Below are positions 8,977-16,538 of a stretch of DNA of 64,000 nucleotides, piece after piece; positions within the stretch are counted from its first letter, which is position 1, and each line of letters begins with the position of its first letter. Origin of the DNA: Haloferax larsenii JCM 13917 (lineage in GTDB: Archaea > Halobacteriota > Halobacteria > Halobacteriales > Haloferacaceae); NCBI RefSeq assembly GCF_000336955.1, contig NZ_AOLI01000009.1, positions 17,711 through 81,710 on the forward strand. The letters run 5' to 3'. The notes beneath the pieces were generated by a model that had not been told where the DNA came from, did not search any database, and saw only the letters and a program-made list of their open reading frames with translations. Position numbers and translations under genes: made by a program.

Positions 8977-9120
8977 TTATGGTCCATAAATAACACCTGC
9001 ACTCCCACCTGCTGCCGCACTACCTGCTTGCGATAGGAGGAGGATCAGCGTGAACAGGGCGCCCATCATCCGGGGATTCTGACGAAGGTACGAAACCATC
9101 GAGTTGGTGTTGTCGGACAT
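8977..9120 (-). CDS. 47-residue membrane peptide (DUF7503-like)
   Basis: This small gene encodes MSDNTNSMVSYLRQNPRM, then one hydrophobic helix (GALFTLILLLSQAGSAAAGG) and a short Gly/Ser tail ending IYGP. From memory it matches the small haloarchaeal DUF7503 peptides. A strong TATA-like stretch lies about 33 bases upstream. Its stop codon directly abuts the stop of the CHAT-like gene (TGA at 8974-8976, TTA at 8977-8979), with no spacer. The peptide is probably inserted in the cytoplasmic membrane; function is unknown. Confidence 0.75.
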   Translation of the reverse strand: MSDNTNSMVSYLRQNPRMMGALFTLILLLSQAGSAAAGGSAGVIYGP

Positions 9121-9146
9121 GTACACTTCGTTCGAGGAGCGGCTAC

Positions 9147-9160
9147 AAAATATAAATTTT
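9147..9160 (-). promoter_or_regulatory. TATA-like promoter of the 47-residue peptide gene
   Basis: The AT-only stretch AAAATATAAATTTT lies about 33 bases upstream of the minus-strand start at 9120, predicting a 5' leader of only a few bases. The whole region 9121-9260 is unusually AT-rich. Confidence 0.5.
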
Positions 9161-9304
9161 CGTGTAGTTCTGATATATAATTAACTTAATTAAGTCATGT
9201 CAATAACACATTAATCGAAGGACAGTAGTCTAAGACCTCTATTACCGAAAGTTGGAAGGAAAAAGCCGCGGAACAGTTCCCGGATCGTTATCGCTTCGAC
9301 CGGT

Positions 9305-9895
9305 CTACGAATCTTGGGAGTCAGACGACTCACCGATGTCTCGGTACACTGCCGTGACCCCTTTGGTATCGTCAAGTTGTCCAAGTGTTTCGTCTAACTC
9401 AGCGCGCAGTTCGTTCAGCTGCGCGGTGAGTTCTTGGTACTCCTCGTTGTCTTTGAGCGTCGCTTCGTCTTTCTCTGATTCGAGCAGGGCTTTCTTGGAC
9501 GCGAGAGAAAAGAGGTCCTGAATCCCTGTATCGTAGTCGTTTCGCAACAGGAGGTTCGAGACGGTTTCAGTCAACGCCTCGCGAGAGACCGGTTTCACGA
9601 GGTAGTCGTCGAAGCCCATGGCGATGATGTCGAAGTCAGGTTCGACGGCTGTCACCATCGCGACGCGGCACTCGAAGCCGCGGTCGCGGATTTCGGCGAG
9701 GGCCTCGTCTCCCGAGAGGTCGGGCATCCGACGGTCGAGGAGAACAACGTTGACCTCGTTGTCCAGTTTCTCAAGGGCTTCGCGACCACCGTAAGCGACA
9801 CGAACACGGTAGTCTTTCCTAAGCCAGGTTGCGTACAGATCGGCGAGGTCCGGCTCATCTTCGACGATGAGCACGAGTGGCTGTTCATCACTCAT
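9305..9895 (-). CDS. response regulator with HalX domain
   Basis: This 196-residue protein has a receiver domain at residues about 5-120, with acidic residues Glu12/Asp13, phospho-acceptor Asp54 (VLLDRRMPD) and the conserved Lys in YLVKPVS. A HalX domain follows at residues about 125-190, a haloarchaeal output domain rich in charged helix. The start at 9895 (MSDEQPLVLIVEDE) fits the family; an upstream ATG would add 35 unrelated residues. HalX outputs are not typical DNA-binding domains. The cognate kinase is not nearby. Confidence 0.9.
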   Translation of the reverse strand: MSDEQPLVLIVEDEPDLADLYATWLRKDYRVRVAYGGREALEKLDNEVNVVLLDRRMPDLSGDEALAEIRDRGFECRVAMVTAVEPDFDIIAMGFDDYLVKPVSREALTETVSNLLLRNDYDTGIQDLFSLASKKALLESEKDEATLKDNEEYQELTAQLNELRAELDETLGQLDDTKGVTAVYRDIGESSDSQDS

Positions 9896-10046
9896 TGGTA
9901 GTTCAGTGGTGTTCCGGGAACACTCACGAAATTGAATGTCGTGCGGTGGTATATCAAAATACCCCTTGTCAGTCGTGGTGTCCTGAACAGGTTTGTACAA
10001 AATATGCGGCCTACGTGTTGTTATACATTTCGGCGATGATGACTGT

Positions 10047-11120
10047 TCAAGAAATCACTTCGATGGTAATTCTGTTCGCCTCGACCTCTTCGAGAACTGC
10101 ACCCCACCCACCGACCGAATATGTCTCGTCTTCGGTTTCGACCGTCAAGCAGACCTGTCCCGCAAGTTCAGAAAACGACAGTGAGTCGTTTGGTGTCGAG
10201 ACCGCCGTGTAATAGAGGTCGGTTAGCTCTCCGGTGAACTCGACTGACTCACCGCTTTCTGTCTCGTGCCCGACAATATTCGTGACGATGCGCTTGCCCT
10301 CGTCGAGCAACGGCTTTGCATCCTGAACGAAGTTCCGGATATCAGAGTAGATAATTGGTGGTTCGTTCGAATGCGTGCAGTAGATGACGTCCCAGACCTC
10401 CCAGAGAGCCGTCTGGAAGTACCAGTGGAACACGTACGTCATCGTGTAGTCGTCGACGAGCACCCCGTATTGGTTGACCGAGTTCGCGTGCGGGGCGAAG
10501 CACGTTCCAGTCCTGTCGACGATGGCGATAAACGGTGTCGGGAGTGTCCGACGGCGGACTTCTGTCGCCACTCCCTCGAACAATCGTTTGTCGACCGAGT
10601 CGAGTGTGTCTCCCTGTTCGGGGTGCAGAGAGACTTTCACCAGTGCGCCGTTTTCGTGCGCCCGCGACAACGCAGGCCTGAGTGCTTCGAGTTGCTCCGG
10701 CGTGACAGAGACTTGAACCTCGCTCGTCGCGTCCCGAATCAGCTCTTCGGCCCGACCGAACACTGTTTCGAATCGCTTGACGATACTCAGCATGTGCCGG
10801 TCGACCGCCGGCTCTTGCCAGCGCGTCTCAATCTCTGACGCCGCCTTGTCGAGTTGGTTTGCTCTGTTCTTGAGATCCTCCATAACCGTTTCTGGGTTGC
10901 ACGCCCGTGCGTGGAGGCTGTCCTGTTCGTACGTTTCGATATACCCGTTTGCTTCGAGGTCACGGAGAACGTCGTATATTCGCGCCGTTGGAACGGCACA
11001 CGCGTCGGCTAACTCCGTCGCACTCGCCGCCCCCAGCTGAAGAAGTGCAACGTACGCCTCCGCTTGATACTGTGATAATCCAGCGTTTCGAAGCGCGGTA
11101 CGCAGCTCCGCGGAATCCAT
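10047..11120 (-). CDS. TrmB-family transcriptional regulator
   Basis: This 357-residue protein has an N-terminal winged helix (residues about 8-75; SQYQAEAYVALLQLG and VPTARIYDVLRDLE are TrmB hallmarks) and a coiled linker. A central phospholipase-D-like subdomain and a C-terminal effector domain typical of full-length TrmB follow. TrmB proteins bind sugars or related metabolites and regulate carbohydrate metabolism. The gene is divergent from a glycosyltransferase gene with a 200-bp shared spacer. Its ligand is unknown. Confidence 0.85.
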   Translation of the reverse strand: MDSAELRTALRNAGLSQYQAEAYVALLQLGAASATELADACAVPTARIYDVLRDLEANGYIETYEQDSLHARACNPETVMEDLKNRANQLDKAASEIETRWQEPAVDRHMLSIVKRFETVFGRAEELIRDATSEVQVSVTPEQLEALRPALSRAHENGALVKVSLHPEQGDTLDSVDKRLFEGVATEVRRRTLPTPFIAIVDRTGTCFAPHANSVNQYGVLVDDYTMTYVFHWYFQTALWEVWDVIYCTHSNEPPIIYSDIRNFVQDAKPLLDEGKRIVTNIVGHETESGESVEFTGELTDLYYTAVSTPNDSLSFSELAGQVCLTVETEDETYSVGGWGAVLEEVEANRITIEVIS

Positions 11121-11195
11121 CGCTCTGTAGATGCAGGGTATGCTTCCCTATTAATCATCCTCTATGACTTCGGCTGCGTGCAGAACGCACACACG

Positions 11196-11210
11196 CTACA
11201 TATAGTGTAG
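11196..11210. promoter_or_regulatory. inverted repeat between TrmB regulator and glycosyltransferase genes
   Basis: CTACA-TATAG-TGTAG is a perfect 5-bp inverted repeat with a 5-bp spacer in the divergent intergenic region 11121-11321. It may be a binding site for the neighbouring TrmB-family protein, though it does not match the TrmB motif I recall from Halobacterium. Confidence 0.35.
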
Positions 11211-11291
11211 TCGCAGTCGCCGCGTTCGACGGACAGGCCGTGCTCATCCCGTCAGGACCACGATTCACCCCAATAGTGTCGATTGGAAATG

Positions 11292-11300
11292 TATATAAAA
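11292..11300 (+). promoter_or_regulatory. TATA box of the glycosyltransferase gene
   Basis: TATATAAAA is centred about 26 bases before ATG 11322, which predicts a leaderless transcript. Confidence 0.65.
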
Positions 11301-11321
11301 AATCAATAATGTAGTCGATGC

Positions 11322-12239
11322 ATGAGTGACCCACCGGCGACAACCATCCTCCTTCCGACGATTCGGTGGACAGATGCATGCGAGGAAGTCGCAAAGCAAC
11401 TCACACCGGAGGACGAACTGCTACTCGTCTGTGACGACGAGTCCGACCCCATCACAAGCCGAGAGGGTGGGCTGCCGGACGGGGTTCGAATCGTGAACGC
11501 CGGAGAACCGGCGGGGTGCTCCGGGAAGGCGAACGCGATTATCGCGGGCATGCGCGAAGCCAAACACGACCGCATCGTCTGGACGGACGACGACTTCTAT
11601 CACCCACCAGACTGGCTGGCGAAGCTACACGCCGCCTACGAGGAACACGGACCGGTCACCGAGATGCCGTTTTTCGTCGGCCGCGACCCGCTTTCGATGC
11701 TCCTCGAACCGATTTACGCCGTCGGCGGGACGCTCAGCGTCTACGCGGACGACATCGTCTGGGGTGGCTCGGTGATGTTCGAGCGGTCGGACCTCGACGT
11801 CGAGGCGTTCTTCGCCGACCTTGAGTGCACGGTGAGCGACGACGGAATTCTCACCGAGCACCTCGACGTAACACCGCTTCGACGCACGCGGCGCGTCCCA
11901 GTCGGCGGGTCGATTCGCGACACGCTCGAACGGCACGTCCGATTCACGCAAATCGTTCGCTATCACGACCCGAAGGGGATGGTCGTGATGGTCCTCCTCG
12001 CAACGCTCGTCTCGGTTGGGGCTGTCGCGTTCCCGCTTCCTGCCCTCGTGCTCTTGACGCTCTTCCAACTGGGCCTCTACGCTGCCGTCGGTGAGCCTCG
12101 GTGGACGTTCCTTCTGGCGTACCCCGCGGCACTCGCCCAAGTCCCGCTTTTCCTGTACGGGCTGGCGCGTCGGACCTTCGTCTGGGGCGGCCGTCGCTAC
12201 CGCTGGCGCAAGAAGTTCGACGTGGAGGTCGTCTTCTGA
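11322..12239 (+). CDS. membrane-linked family 2-type glycosyltransferase
   Basis: This 305-residue protein has an N-terminal GT-A fold with TTILLPTIRW, GKANAIIAGM and the metal-binding WTDDDFYHPPDW motif, as in glycosyltransferase family 2/21 (ceramide glucosyltransferase-like). About three C-terminal hydrophobic segments (residues 215-285) suggest attachment to the cytoplasmic membrane, followed by a basic tail. The acceptor is probably a membrane lipid, inferred from this layout only. It is transcribed from a strong TATA box divergently from a TrmB regulator. Confidence 0.8.
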   Translation: MSDPPATTILLPTIRWTDACEEVAKQLTPEDELLLVCDDESDPITSREGGLPDGVRIVNAGEPAGCSGKANAIIAGMREAKHDRIVWTDDDFYHPPDWLAKLHAAYEEHGPVTEMPFFVGRDPLSMLLEPIYAVGGTLSVYADDIVWGGSVMFERSDLDVEAFFADLECTVSDDGILTEHLDVTPLRRTRRVPVGGSIRDTLERHVRFTQIVRYHDPKGMVVMVLLATLVSVGAVAFPLPALVLLTLFQLGLYAAVGEPRWTFLLAYPAALAQVPLFLYGLARRTFVWGGRRYRWRKKFDVEVVF

Positions 12240-12374
12240 AGATGGCGTTCCTCGATGGAATTTCGAACGCCGAGGTGTTCCGAGAAGATAGCGACCGGTC
12301 CGAAAGCGGAATAAAGAGCGTTCTGAGCGTCGAGTCCAACAAAAGGTGACGAACGCGAACGCGTTCCCGTGGGG

Positions 12375-13871
12375 TTACTCGCTCGGACTGTAGTTCGGCG
12401 CTTCGTCGGTAATCATCACGTCGTGGGGGTGGCCTTCGGTCTGGCCAGCGGCGGAGACGCGAACGAAGCGAGCGCGCTCTTTGACTTCCGGAATCGTCTC
12501 GGCACCGACGTAGCCCATGCCGGACTGCATGCCACCGACGAGCTGGTGGAGTTCAGACGCGAGCGACCCCTTGTACGGCGTCGCGGCCTCGACGCCCTCG
12601 GGGACGTACTCTTCGTCTTCGTTGTCTTCCTTGAGGTAGCGGTCGGCACCGCCGGACTGCATCGCACCGACGGACCCCATGCCACGGTACTGCTTGTACT
12701 TCTTGCCGTTCATCGTGATGACGCGGCCGGGGGCCTCGTCTGTGCCTGCGAAGTACGAACCGAGCATGACGGCGTCGGCACCGGCGGCGACGGCCTTGAT
12801 GGCGTCGCCGGAGTAGCGGATGCCACCGTCGGCGATGACGGGCACGTCGTACTCGGCGGCGACGTCAGCGACTTCTGCGACGGCCGTAATCTGGGGCATA
12901 CCAGACCCGGAAACGACGCGGGTCGTACAGATGGAACCGGGGCCGATACCGACCTTGAGACCGTCTGCGAAGTCGACGATTTCCGCGGCCGCTTCGCGCG
13001 TGCCGACGTTGCCGACGACGACGTCGGCCTCGACGGTCTCTTTGATTTCGCGGGCGGCGTCGATGACGTTGAGGTTGTGCGCGTGGGCGCAGTCGATGAA
13101 GATGACGTCTGCACCGGCCTCGTCGGCCATCTGGGCGCGCTCGTCGTCGAACGGGCCGACTGCGACACCACAGACGAGGCGGCCGTCATCGTCGCGGGCG
13201 GCGTTCTCGTGTTCGCGGCGCTGGAGGATGCCCTGCATCGTGACGAGGCCGACGAGTCGGCTGTCGTCGTCGACGATGGGGACGCGCTCGATTTTGTGGT
13301 CGTACATGAGTTCGAGGGCGTCCCGGGCGCTCACGTCGCGTGTGGCCGTGATGACCTCGTCTGTCATGGCTTCGCGGACTTCGTCGGCCTCGCCGACTTC
13401 GAGGTACGGGCGGATGTCCGTGCCGGAGATGATGCCGAGGACGACGTCGTCCTCGCCGACGACGGGTGCACCGGAGACGCCGGCGCGCTCCATCATCTCG
13501 TCGACCTCGCTGATGGTCTGTTCGGGTCGCGCCGTGACCACGTCGTCGCGGCGGATGACCAGTTCGTCGGCGCGCTTGACGCGCTCTATCTCTTGGACCA
13601 TCGCCTCTGCGTCCATGTTGCGGTGCAGAACACCGAGGCCGCCCTCGCGGGCCATCCCGATGGCCATCCGGCTCTCGGTGACAGTGTCCATCGCAGCAGA
13701 GAGAATCGGAATATTGAGTTCGACGTTCTTCGAGACGCGCGTCGAGACGTCCGCGTCGTCTGGCTCGACCCGGCTTTCCATGGGTCGGAGCAGTACGTCG
13801 TCGAATGTGAGGGATTCGGGTACCCGAAGCTTCTCGGTGAAGGGTTCTTGGTCAGGAACGTCGTTCGCCAT
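12375..13871 (-). CDS. guaB: inosine-5'-monophosphate dehydrogenase
   Basis: This 498-residue enzyme oxidises IMP to XMP with NAD in guanine nucleotide synthesis. The TIM-barrel is interrupted at residues about 100-220 by two CBS domains. The catalytic Cys lies in GPGSICTTRVV, the IMP-binding loop in IADGGIRYSGD, and the flap in YRGMGSVGAMQ. The start at 13871 (MANDVPDQEPF) gives the usual archaeal length; an in-frame ATG 22 codons upstream would add a non-acidic extension. It is monocistronic. Confidence 0.95.
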   Translation of the reverse strand: MANDVPDQEPFTEKLRVPESLTFDDVLLRPMESRVEPDDADVSTRVSKNVELNIPILSAAMDTVTESRMAIGMAREGGLGVLHRNMDAEAMVQEIERVKRADELVIRRDDVVTARPEQTISEVDEMMERAGVSGAPVVGEDDVVLGIISGTDIRPYLEVGEADEVREAMTDEVITATRDVSARDALELMYDHKIERVPIVDDDSRLVGLVTMQGILQRREHENAARDDDGRLVCGVAVGPFDDERAQMADEAGADVIFIDCAHAHNLNVIDAAREIKETVEADVVVGNVGTREAAAEIVDFADGLKVGIGPGSICTTRVVSGSGMPQITAVAEVADVAAEYDVPVIADGGIRYSGDAIKAVAAGADAVMLGSYFAGTDEAPGRVITMNGKKYKQYRGMGSVGAMQSGGADRYLKEDNEDEEYVPEGVEAATPYKGSLASELHQLVGGMQSGMGYVGAETIPEVKERARFVRVSAAGQTEGHPHDVMITDEAPNYSPSE

Positions 13872-14315
13872 ATCAAGCGTGGTTTCGGGGGCAACAAAAG
13901 GGTTGCGAGATGGCACAGGCGTGCAGATGTTTGGCAAACCTGGCGGGCGAGATATACACGGTGGTGGTTACATTCGCGCGACTTGATGAGTTCACTCGTG
14001 TGCAAGTGTGACAGACTATCGTAATGCAAGTCGGTCGTGAATAATCATCATGTTCACGAACGTGTACCACAGTATCATAGGCCACTAGAGAAATATCCGA
14101 AGATTTCACACCGACATTTAAAAAAGAGCCAAATATGTCTGTGTTCCATGCGGTCGTATCCCACACAACGTTTAATACTCCTGTCCGAAATTCGTTGTGT
14201 ATGGACTCCACGTGTCCCGTTGCATCGCGTATTGCCGGTCAGATGAACCTCGACTCCGGCATTCTCTTTACACCGATGTGGCAGACATTTAAACGGGAGT
14301 TCAAACCAGGACACA
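13872..14315. other. 444-base intergenic region with TATA-like sites, no confident gene
   Basis: The left part holds the guaB promoter on the minus strand. The right part contains TATA-like sites on the plus strand: ATTTAAAAAA near 14113-14122, TTTAATAC at 14171-14178, and TTTAAA at 14288-14293. A 65-codon frame begins with ATG 14201, about 27 bases after the second site, but its composition is not that of a haloarchaeal protein, so I do not call it. Confidence 0.5.
14288..14293 (+). promoter_or_regulatory. TATA box of the 29-residue peptide / membrane protein operon
   Basis: TTTAAA centred about 26 bases before ATG 14316 predicts transcription starting at or next to that ATG. Confidence 0.55.
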
Positions 14316-14405
14316 ATGGACGAAACGTACGAACCTCTCGTACGCGTTTGTCTGAATTGCGTCCTTATCGCCGCTTGGGCCATGGTCAAGGCCAATAACA
14401 CGTAA
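14316..14405 (+). CDS. possible 29-residue leader peptide coupled to a membrane protein gene
   Basis: This short frame encodes MDETYEPLVRV followed by a mildly hydrophobic stretch with two Cys (CLNCVLIAAWAM) and ends KANNT. It starts where a leaderless transcript from the TATA box at 14288 should begin. Its stop overlaps the next gene's start as TAATG, which suggests translational coupling. It is either a real microprotein with one short membrane segment or an upstream coupling frame. I recognise no family. Confidence 0.45.
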   Translation: MDETYEPLVRVCLNCVLIAAWAMVKANNT

Positions 14406-15412
14406 TGAGTGTCTCACGTCACCCAGTCGCCCTTCGTCTAGAGCAACAGGTAGGTGGTGCGACCCGGCTTCTCGCCACCGTCATGGCGCTCCCTCTCGTC
14501 GACGGAATCTTCCCCGCGCTCATCATCGCGGGGGCGTTGAACTCCGTCACGGGTATCTTACAGACTGGTCTCCTCATCTTCGGTGGGTCGGCGACGGTCG
14601 CCGTCATCCTCGCAGAGATGGAGGGCTCGCGCCGCGAGCAGCTCACGTCTATCCTGCTCCTGGGCGCGTTCCTCATCCCGATTGCGGTCACCGAGGCCGC
14701 CATCGCGGAGACCATCGAGACGCTACTCAACTTCGAGGTCTTCCACCGCTTCGCCGGGCTGGTCATCCTGGCCATCGCCGCGAAGACGGCTTCCTCGAAG
14801 GTCGGCGAATATCTCCCGTCACCAAGTGTCATCATCGGTCTCGGTCTCGTTGCCAGCTTCAACCCCGCGGGCGCTGAACTCGTCGTCAGCCCGGACCCGT
14901 CCCGGCTCATCAACGCCGGTGCGGCCGCCGGAACCGGCGTCGGCTTCGCCGGTGCTGTCGCCATCTTCGCGCCCCGTCTGCGCGGCAACGTCGACATCGA
15001 CCTCTTCCGCTTCGGGAGTTCGGTCGCGCTCGGCATGCTCGCGCTCGACGTCCTCGGCCTGATGCCGACGCAGGCACCCGTCGCACTCGGCGTCCTCGGC
15101 GTCACGGCGCTTTTCGCCTTCGACCCCGGGTCGGCAGCCGACCCCGAATCCGACGTCGCGGCCGACGCTTCGTCTGCCGGTGCCGACTTCGACGACGCAC
15201 CCGCAGTCGAGTCCCCGTCATCCCACTCGGTCGATGGCGCGGTCGCCGACGGTGGTGACGACGTTTCGGGCGGTGTCTCAGCCGGCGACGTTGCTGGTGA
15301 GGCGGTCGTCGCCGACGCCGACGACGCAGTCGTCGAAGACACGGACGACGACTCGCCCGAACCCGGATACGGCTATCCCGGCGAGGGAGAGTCACGCGCG
15401 CCGTGGCTGTAG
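14405..15412 (+). CDS. multi-pass membrane protein, DUF5794-like
   Basis: This 335-residue protein has about six to eight hydrophobic segments in residues 20-240, rich in Gly and Ala (LPLVDGIFPALIIAGAL, SFNPAGAELVV). A roughly 90-residue very acidic, Asp/Ala/Val-rich C-terminal tail follows and is probably disordered in the cytoplasm. From memory it belongs to the haloarchaeal DUF5794 family; function is unknown. Its ATG overlaps the stop of the 29-residue frame (TAATG). Confidence 0.75.
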   Translation: MSVSRHPVALRLEQQVGGATRLLATVMALPLVDGIFPALIIAGALNSVTGILQTGLLIFGGSATVAVILAEMEGSRREQLTSILLLGAFLIPIAVTEAAIAETIETLLNFEVFHRFAGLVILAIAAKTASSKVGEYLPSPSVIIGLGLVASFNPAGAELVVSPDPSRLINAGAAAGTGVGFAGAVAIFAPRLRGNVDIDLFRFGSSVALGMLALDVLGLMPTQAPVALGVLGVTALFAFDPGSAADPESDVAADASSAGADFDDAPAVESPSSHSVDGAVADGGDDVSGGVSAGDVAGEAVVADADDAVVEDTDDDSPEPGYGYPGEGESRAPWL

Positions 15413-15475
15413 TTCAGGGTCTCATTTTTTCGCATCACGAGCCGTCTTTTTCCACCTGCGCACCGAACGCGGTGT

Positions 15476-15862
15476 ATGCGCCGAACCTTCGACATCCAGA
15501 CCGACCGTCGTCTCCAGGCTATCGACGTCACTCGGCAGGTCTCTAAGGCGCTCCCGTCGGACGCGGACGGCGTCTGTACCGTCTTTTCGCGTCACACGAC
15601 GACGGGCGTCTGCGTCAACGAGGCGGAGTCACGACTCTTGGGAGATATCGAGACGATGCTCGCCGAGAGCGTCCCCGACGACGGCTGGGACCACGACACA
15701 CTCGACGGGAACGCCGACTCGCATCTTCGCGCGCTTCTCGTCGGCAACGGTGTCTCGATACCTGTCGTCGACGGCGAGTTAGACCTCGGTCGCTGGCAGT
15801 CGGTCCTTCTCGTCGAGTGCGACGGCCCGCGGACGCGAACCGTGACCGTGGCGATGCCGTAA
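15476..15862 (+). CDS. YjbQ/UPF0047 family protein
   Basis: This 128-residue protein carries the conserved family core FSRHTTTGVCVNEAES and, near the C-terminus, VVDGELDLGRWQSVLLVE, with His residues that form a putative metal or phosphate site. Members of UPF0047 are small trimeric enzymes; some show weak thiamine-phosphate synthase activity, and the true role is open. The gene follows the membrane protein gene by 63 bases and precedes a zinc-ribbon gene by about 50, all on the same strand. Confidence 0.9.
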   Translation: MRRTFDIQTDRRLQAIDVTRQVSKALPSDADGVCTVFSRHTTTGVCVNEAESRLLGDIETMLAESVPDDGWDHDTLDGNADSHLRALLVGNGVSIPVVDGELDLGRWQSVLLVECDGPRTRTVTVAMP

Positions 15863-15913
15863 CTCGGGTCCAGTGCCGGAGGGCTTACTTACCTCGGCGC
15901 GTTTCGTCGGGAC

Positions 15914-16141
15914 ATGAGTAACCGCGTCGTACAAGGGCGGATGGTCACTCCAGAGACGCTGGCCGAACTCGTCGAAGGCGAGCGGCCGATGGAAGCCGAA
16001 GCGATTCAGGACGCCGACTTCGACTGCCCCGAATGCGGAGAGAACGTCATCTCGGTCGGCTACATGCCGAGTATTACGGAATTCGTGACCGCCTACAAGT
16101 GCCAAGAGTGCGACTGGGCGGACGACGACCGCGACGAGTAG
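15914..16141 (+). CDS. 75-residue zinc-ribbon protein (DUF5795-like)
   Basis: This small acidic protein has two CxxC knuckles, CPECG and CQECDWADDD, forming a rubredoxin-type zinc ribbon in its C-terminal half. An N-terminal segment, RMVTPETLAELVEGE, precedes them. From memory it is the haloarchaeal DUF5795 family. It may be a nucleic-acid-binding or protein-binding adaptor, but no function can be assigned. Confidence 0.8.
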   Translation: MSNRVVQGRMVTPETLAELVEGERPMEAEAIQDADFDCPECGENVISVGYMPSITEFVTAYKCQECDWADDDRDE

Positions 16142-16153
16142 AATCGAAACCCC

Positions 16154-16163
16154 TTTAAGAAAA
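16154..16163 (+). promoter_or_regulatory. TATA box of tRNA-Trp
   Basis: TTTAAGAAAA lies about 37 bases upstream of the first tRNA base, giving a short 5' leader to be removed by RNase P. Confidence 0.5.
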
Positions 16164-16192
16164 ATCGCCATACGAAAGAGTGCACGCAAATC

Positions 16193-16369
16193 GGGGCTGT
16201 GGCCAAGCCCGGCATGGCGACTGACTCCAGAGGCTTGGCGCCCGGGACGACACTCCAGCTGATATACAGAGCGGCCGACTGATCATCGGTCGTGTTGAAG
16301 ACCCTCTGGAGTTCCGAGGCGCACACCGGAGATATCAGTCGATCGGGGGTTCAAATCCCTCCGGCCCCA
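16193..16369 (+). tRNA. trnW: tRNA-Trp (anticodon CCA) with a 103-nt intron
   Basis: Exon 1 is 16193-16230 (acceptor GGGGCTG, D arm, anticodon stem ACTGA, loop CTCCAG). Exon 2 is 16334-16369 (ATCAGT, T arm with GGTTCAAATCC, acceptor CGGCCCC, discriminator A). After splicing, the anticodon loop is CTCCAGA with anticodon CCA. The exon/intron junctions fold as a canonical bulge-helix-bulge: outer helix CTGA/TCAG, 4-bp helix CTCC/GGAG, with 3-nt bulges AGA and ATA cut by the archaeal endonuclease. CCA is not encoded. A T-rich run follows the gene. Confidence 0.97.
16231..16333 (+). ncRNA. tRNA-Trp intron carrying a box C/D methylation guide RNA
   Basis: The 103-nt intron has two guide segments complementary to the exons of its own pre-tRNA. 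CTCTGGAG near 16310 pairs with CTCCAGAG. Measured five bases from a D-box-like CCGA, it selects C34. CGACTGAT near 16285 pairs with ATCAGTCG of exon 2 and would select U39. A C'-like GTTGAAGA lies between them. This matches the known haloarchaeal tRNA-Trp intron that guides 2'-O-methylation of C34 and U39 with L7Ae, Nop5 and fibrillarin. Confidence 0.85.
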
Positions 16370-16538
16370 TTTTCTCTCGAAAATCACCGTCTTAGCGGGC
16401 GCTCCGTCGCTCGTGGACAGCGTGGTTTACAACGGTGTATAACCTCTCAATCTGTGATGCGTTATTGAGATCGTGCTGAATACAGGGCGCGTGTCGGGCG
16501 AGGAGACGATTCGGTTCATAACGTGCTCCGAGCGAGGC

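Noticed and set aside
12369..14024. 551-codon open frame on the plus strand
   Set aside because: It is the antisense shadow of guaB; high-GC codon bias leaves long open antisense frames, and its residue pattern (Val/Asp/Gly runs) has no family features.
14135..14398. 87-codon frame overlapping the 29-residue peptide
   Set aside because: It is not acidic, uses non-host codons and overlaps the better supported small frame.
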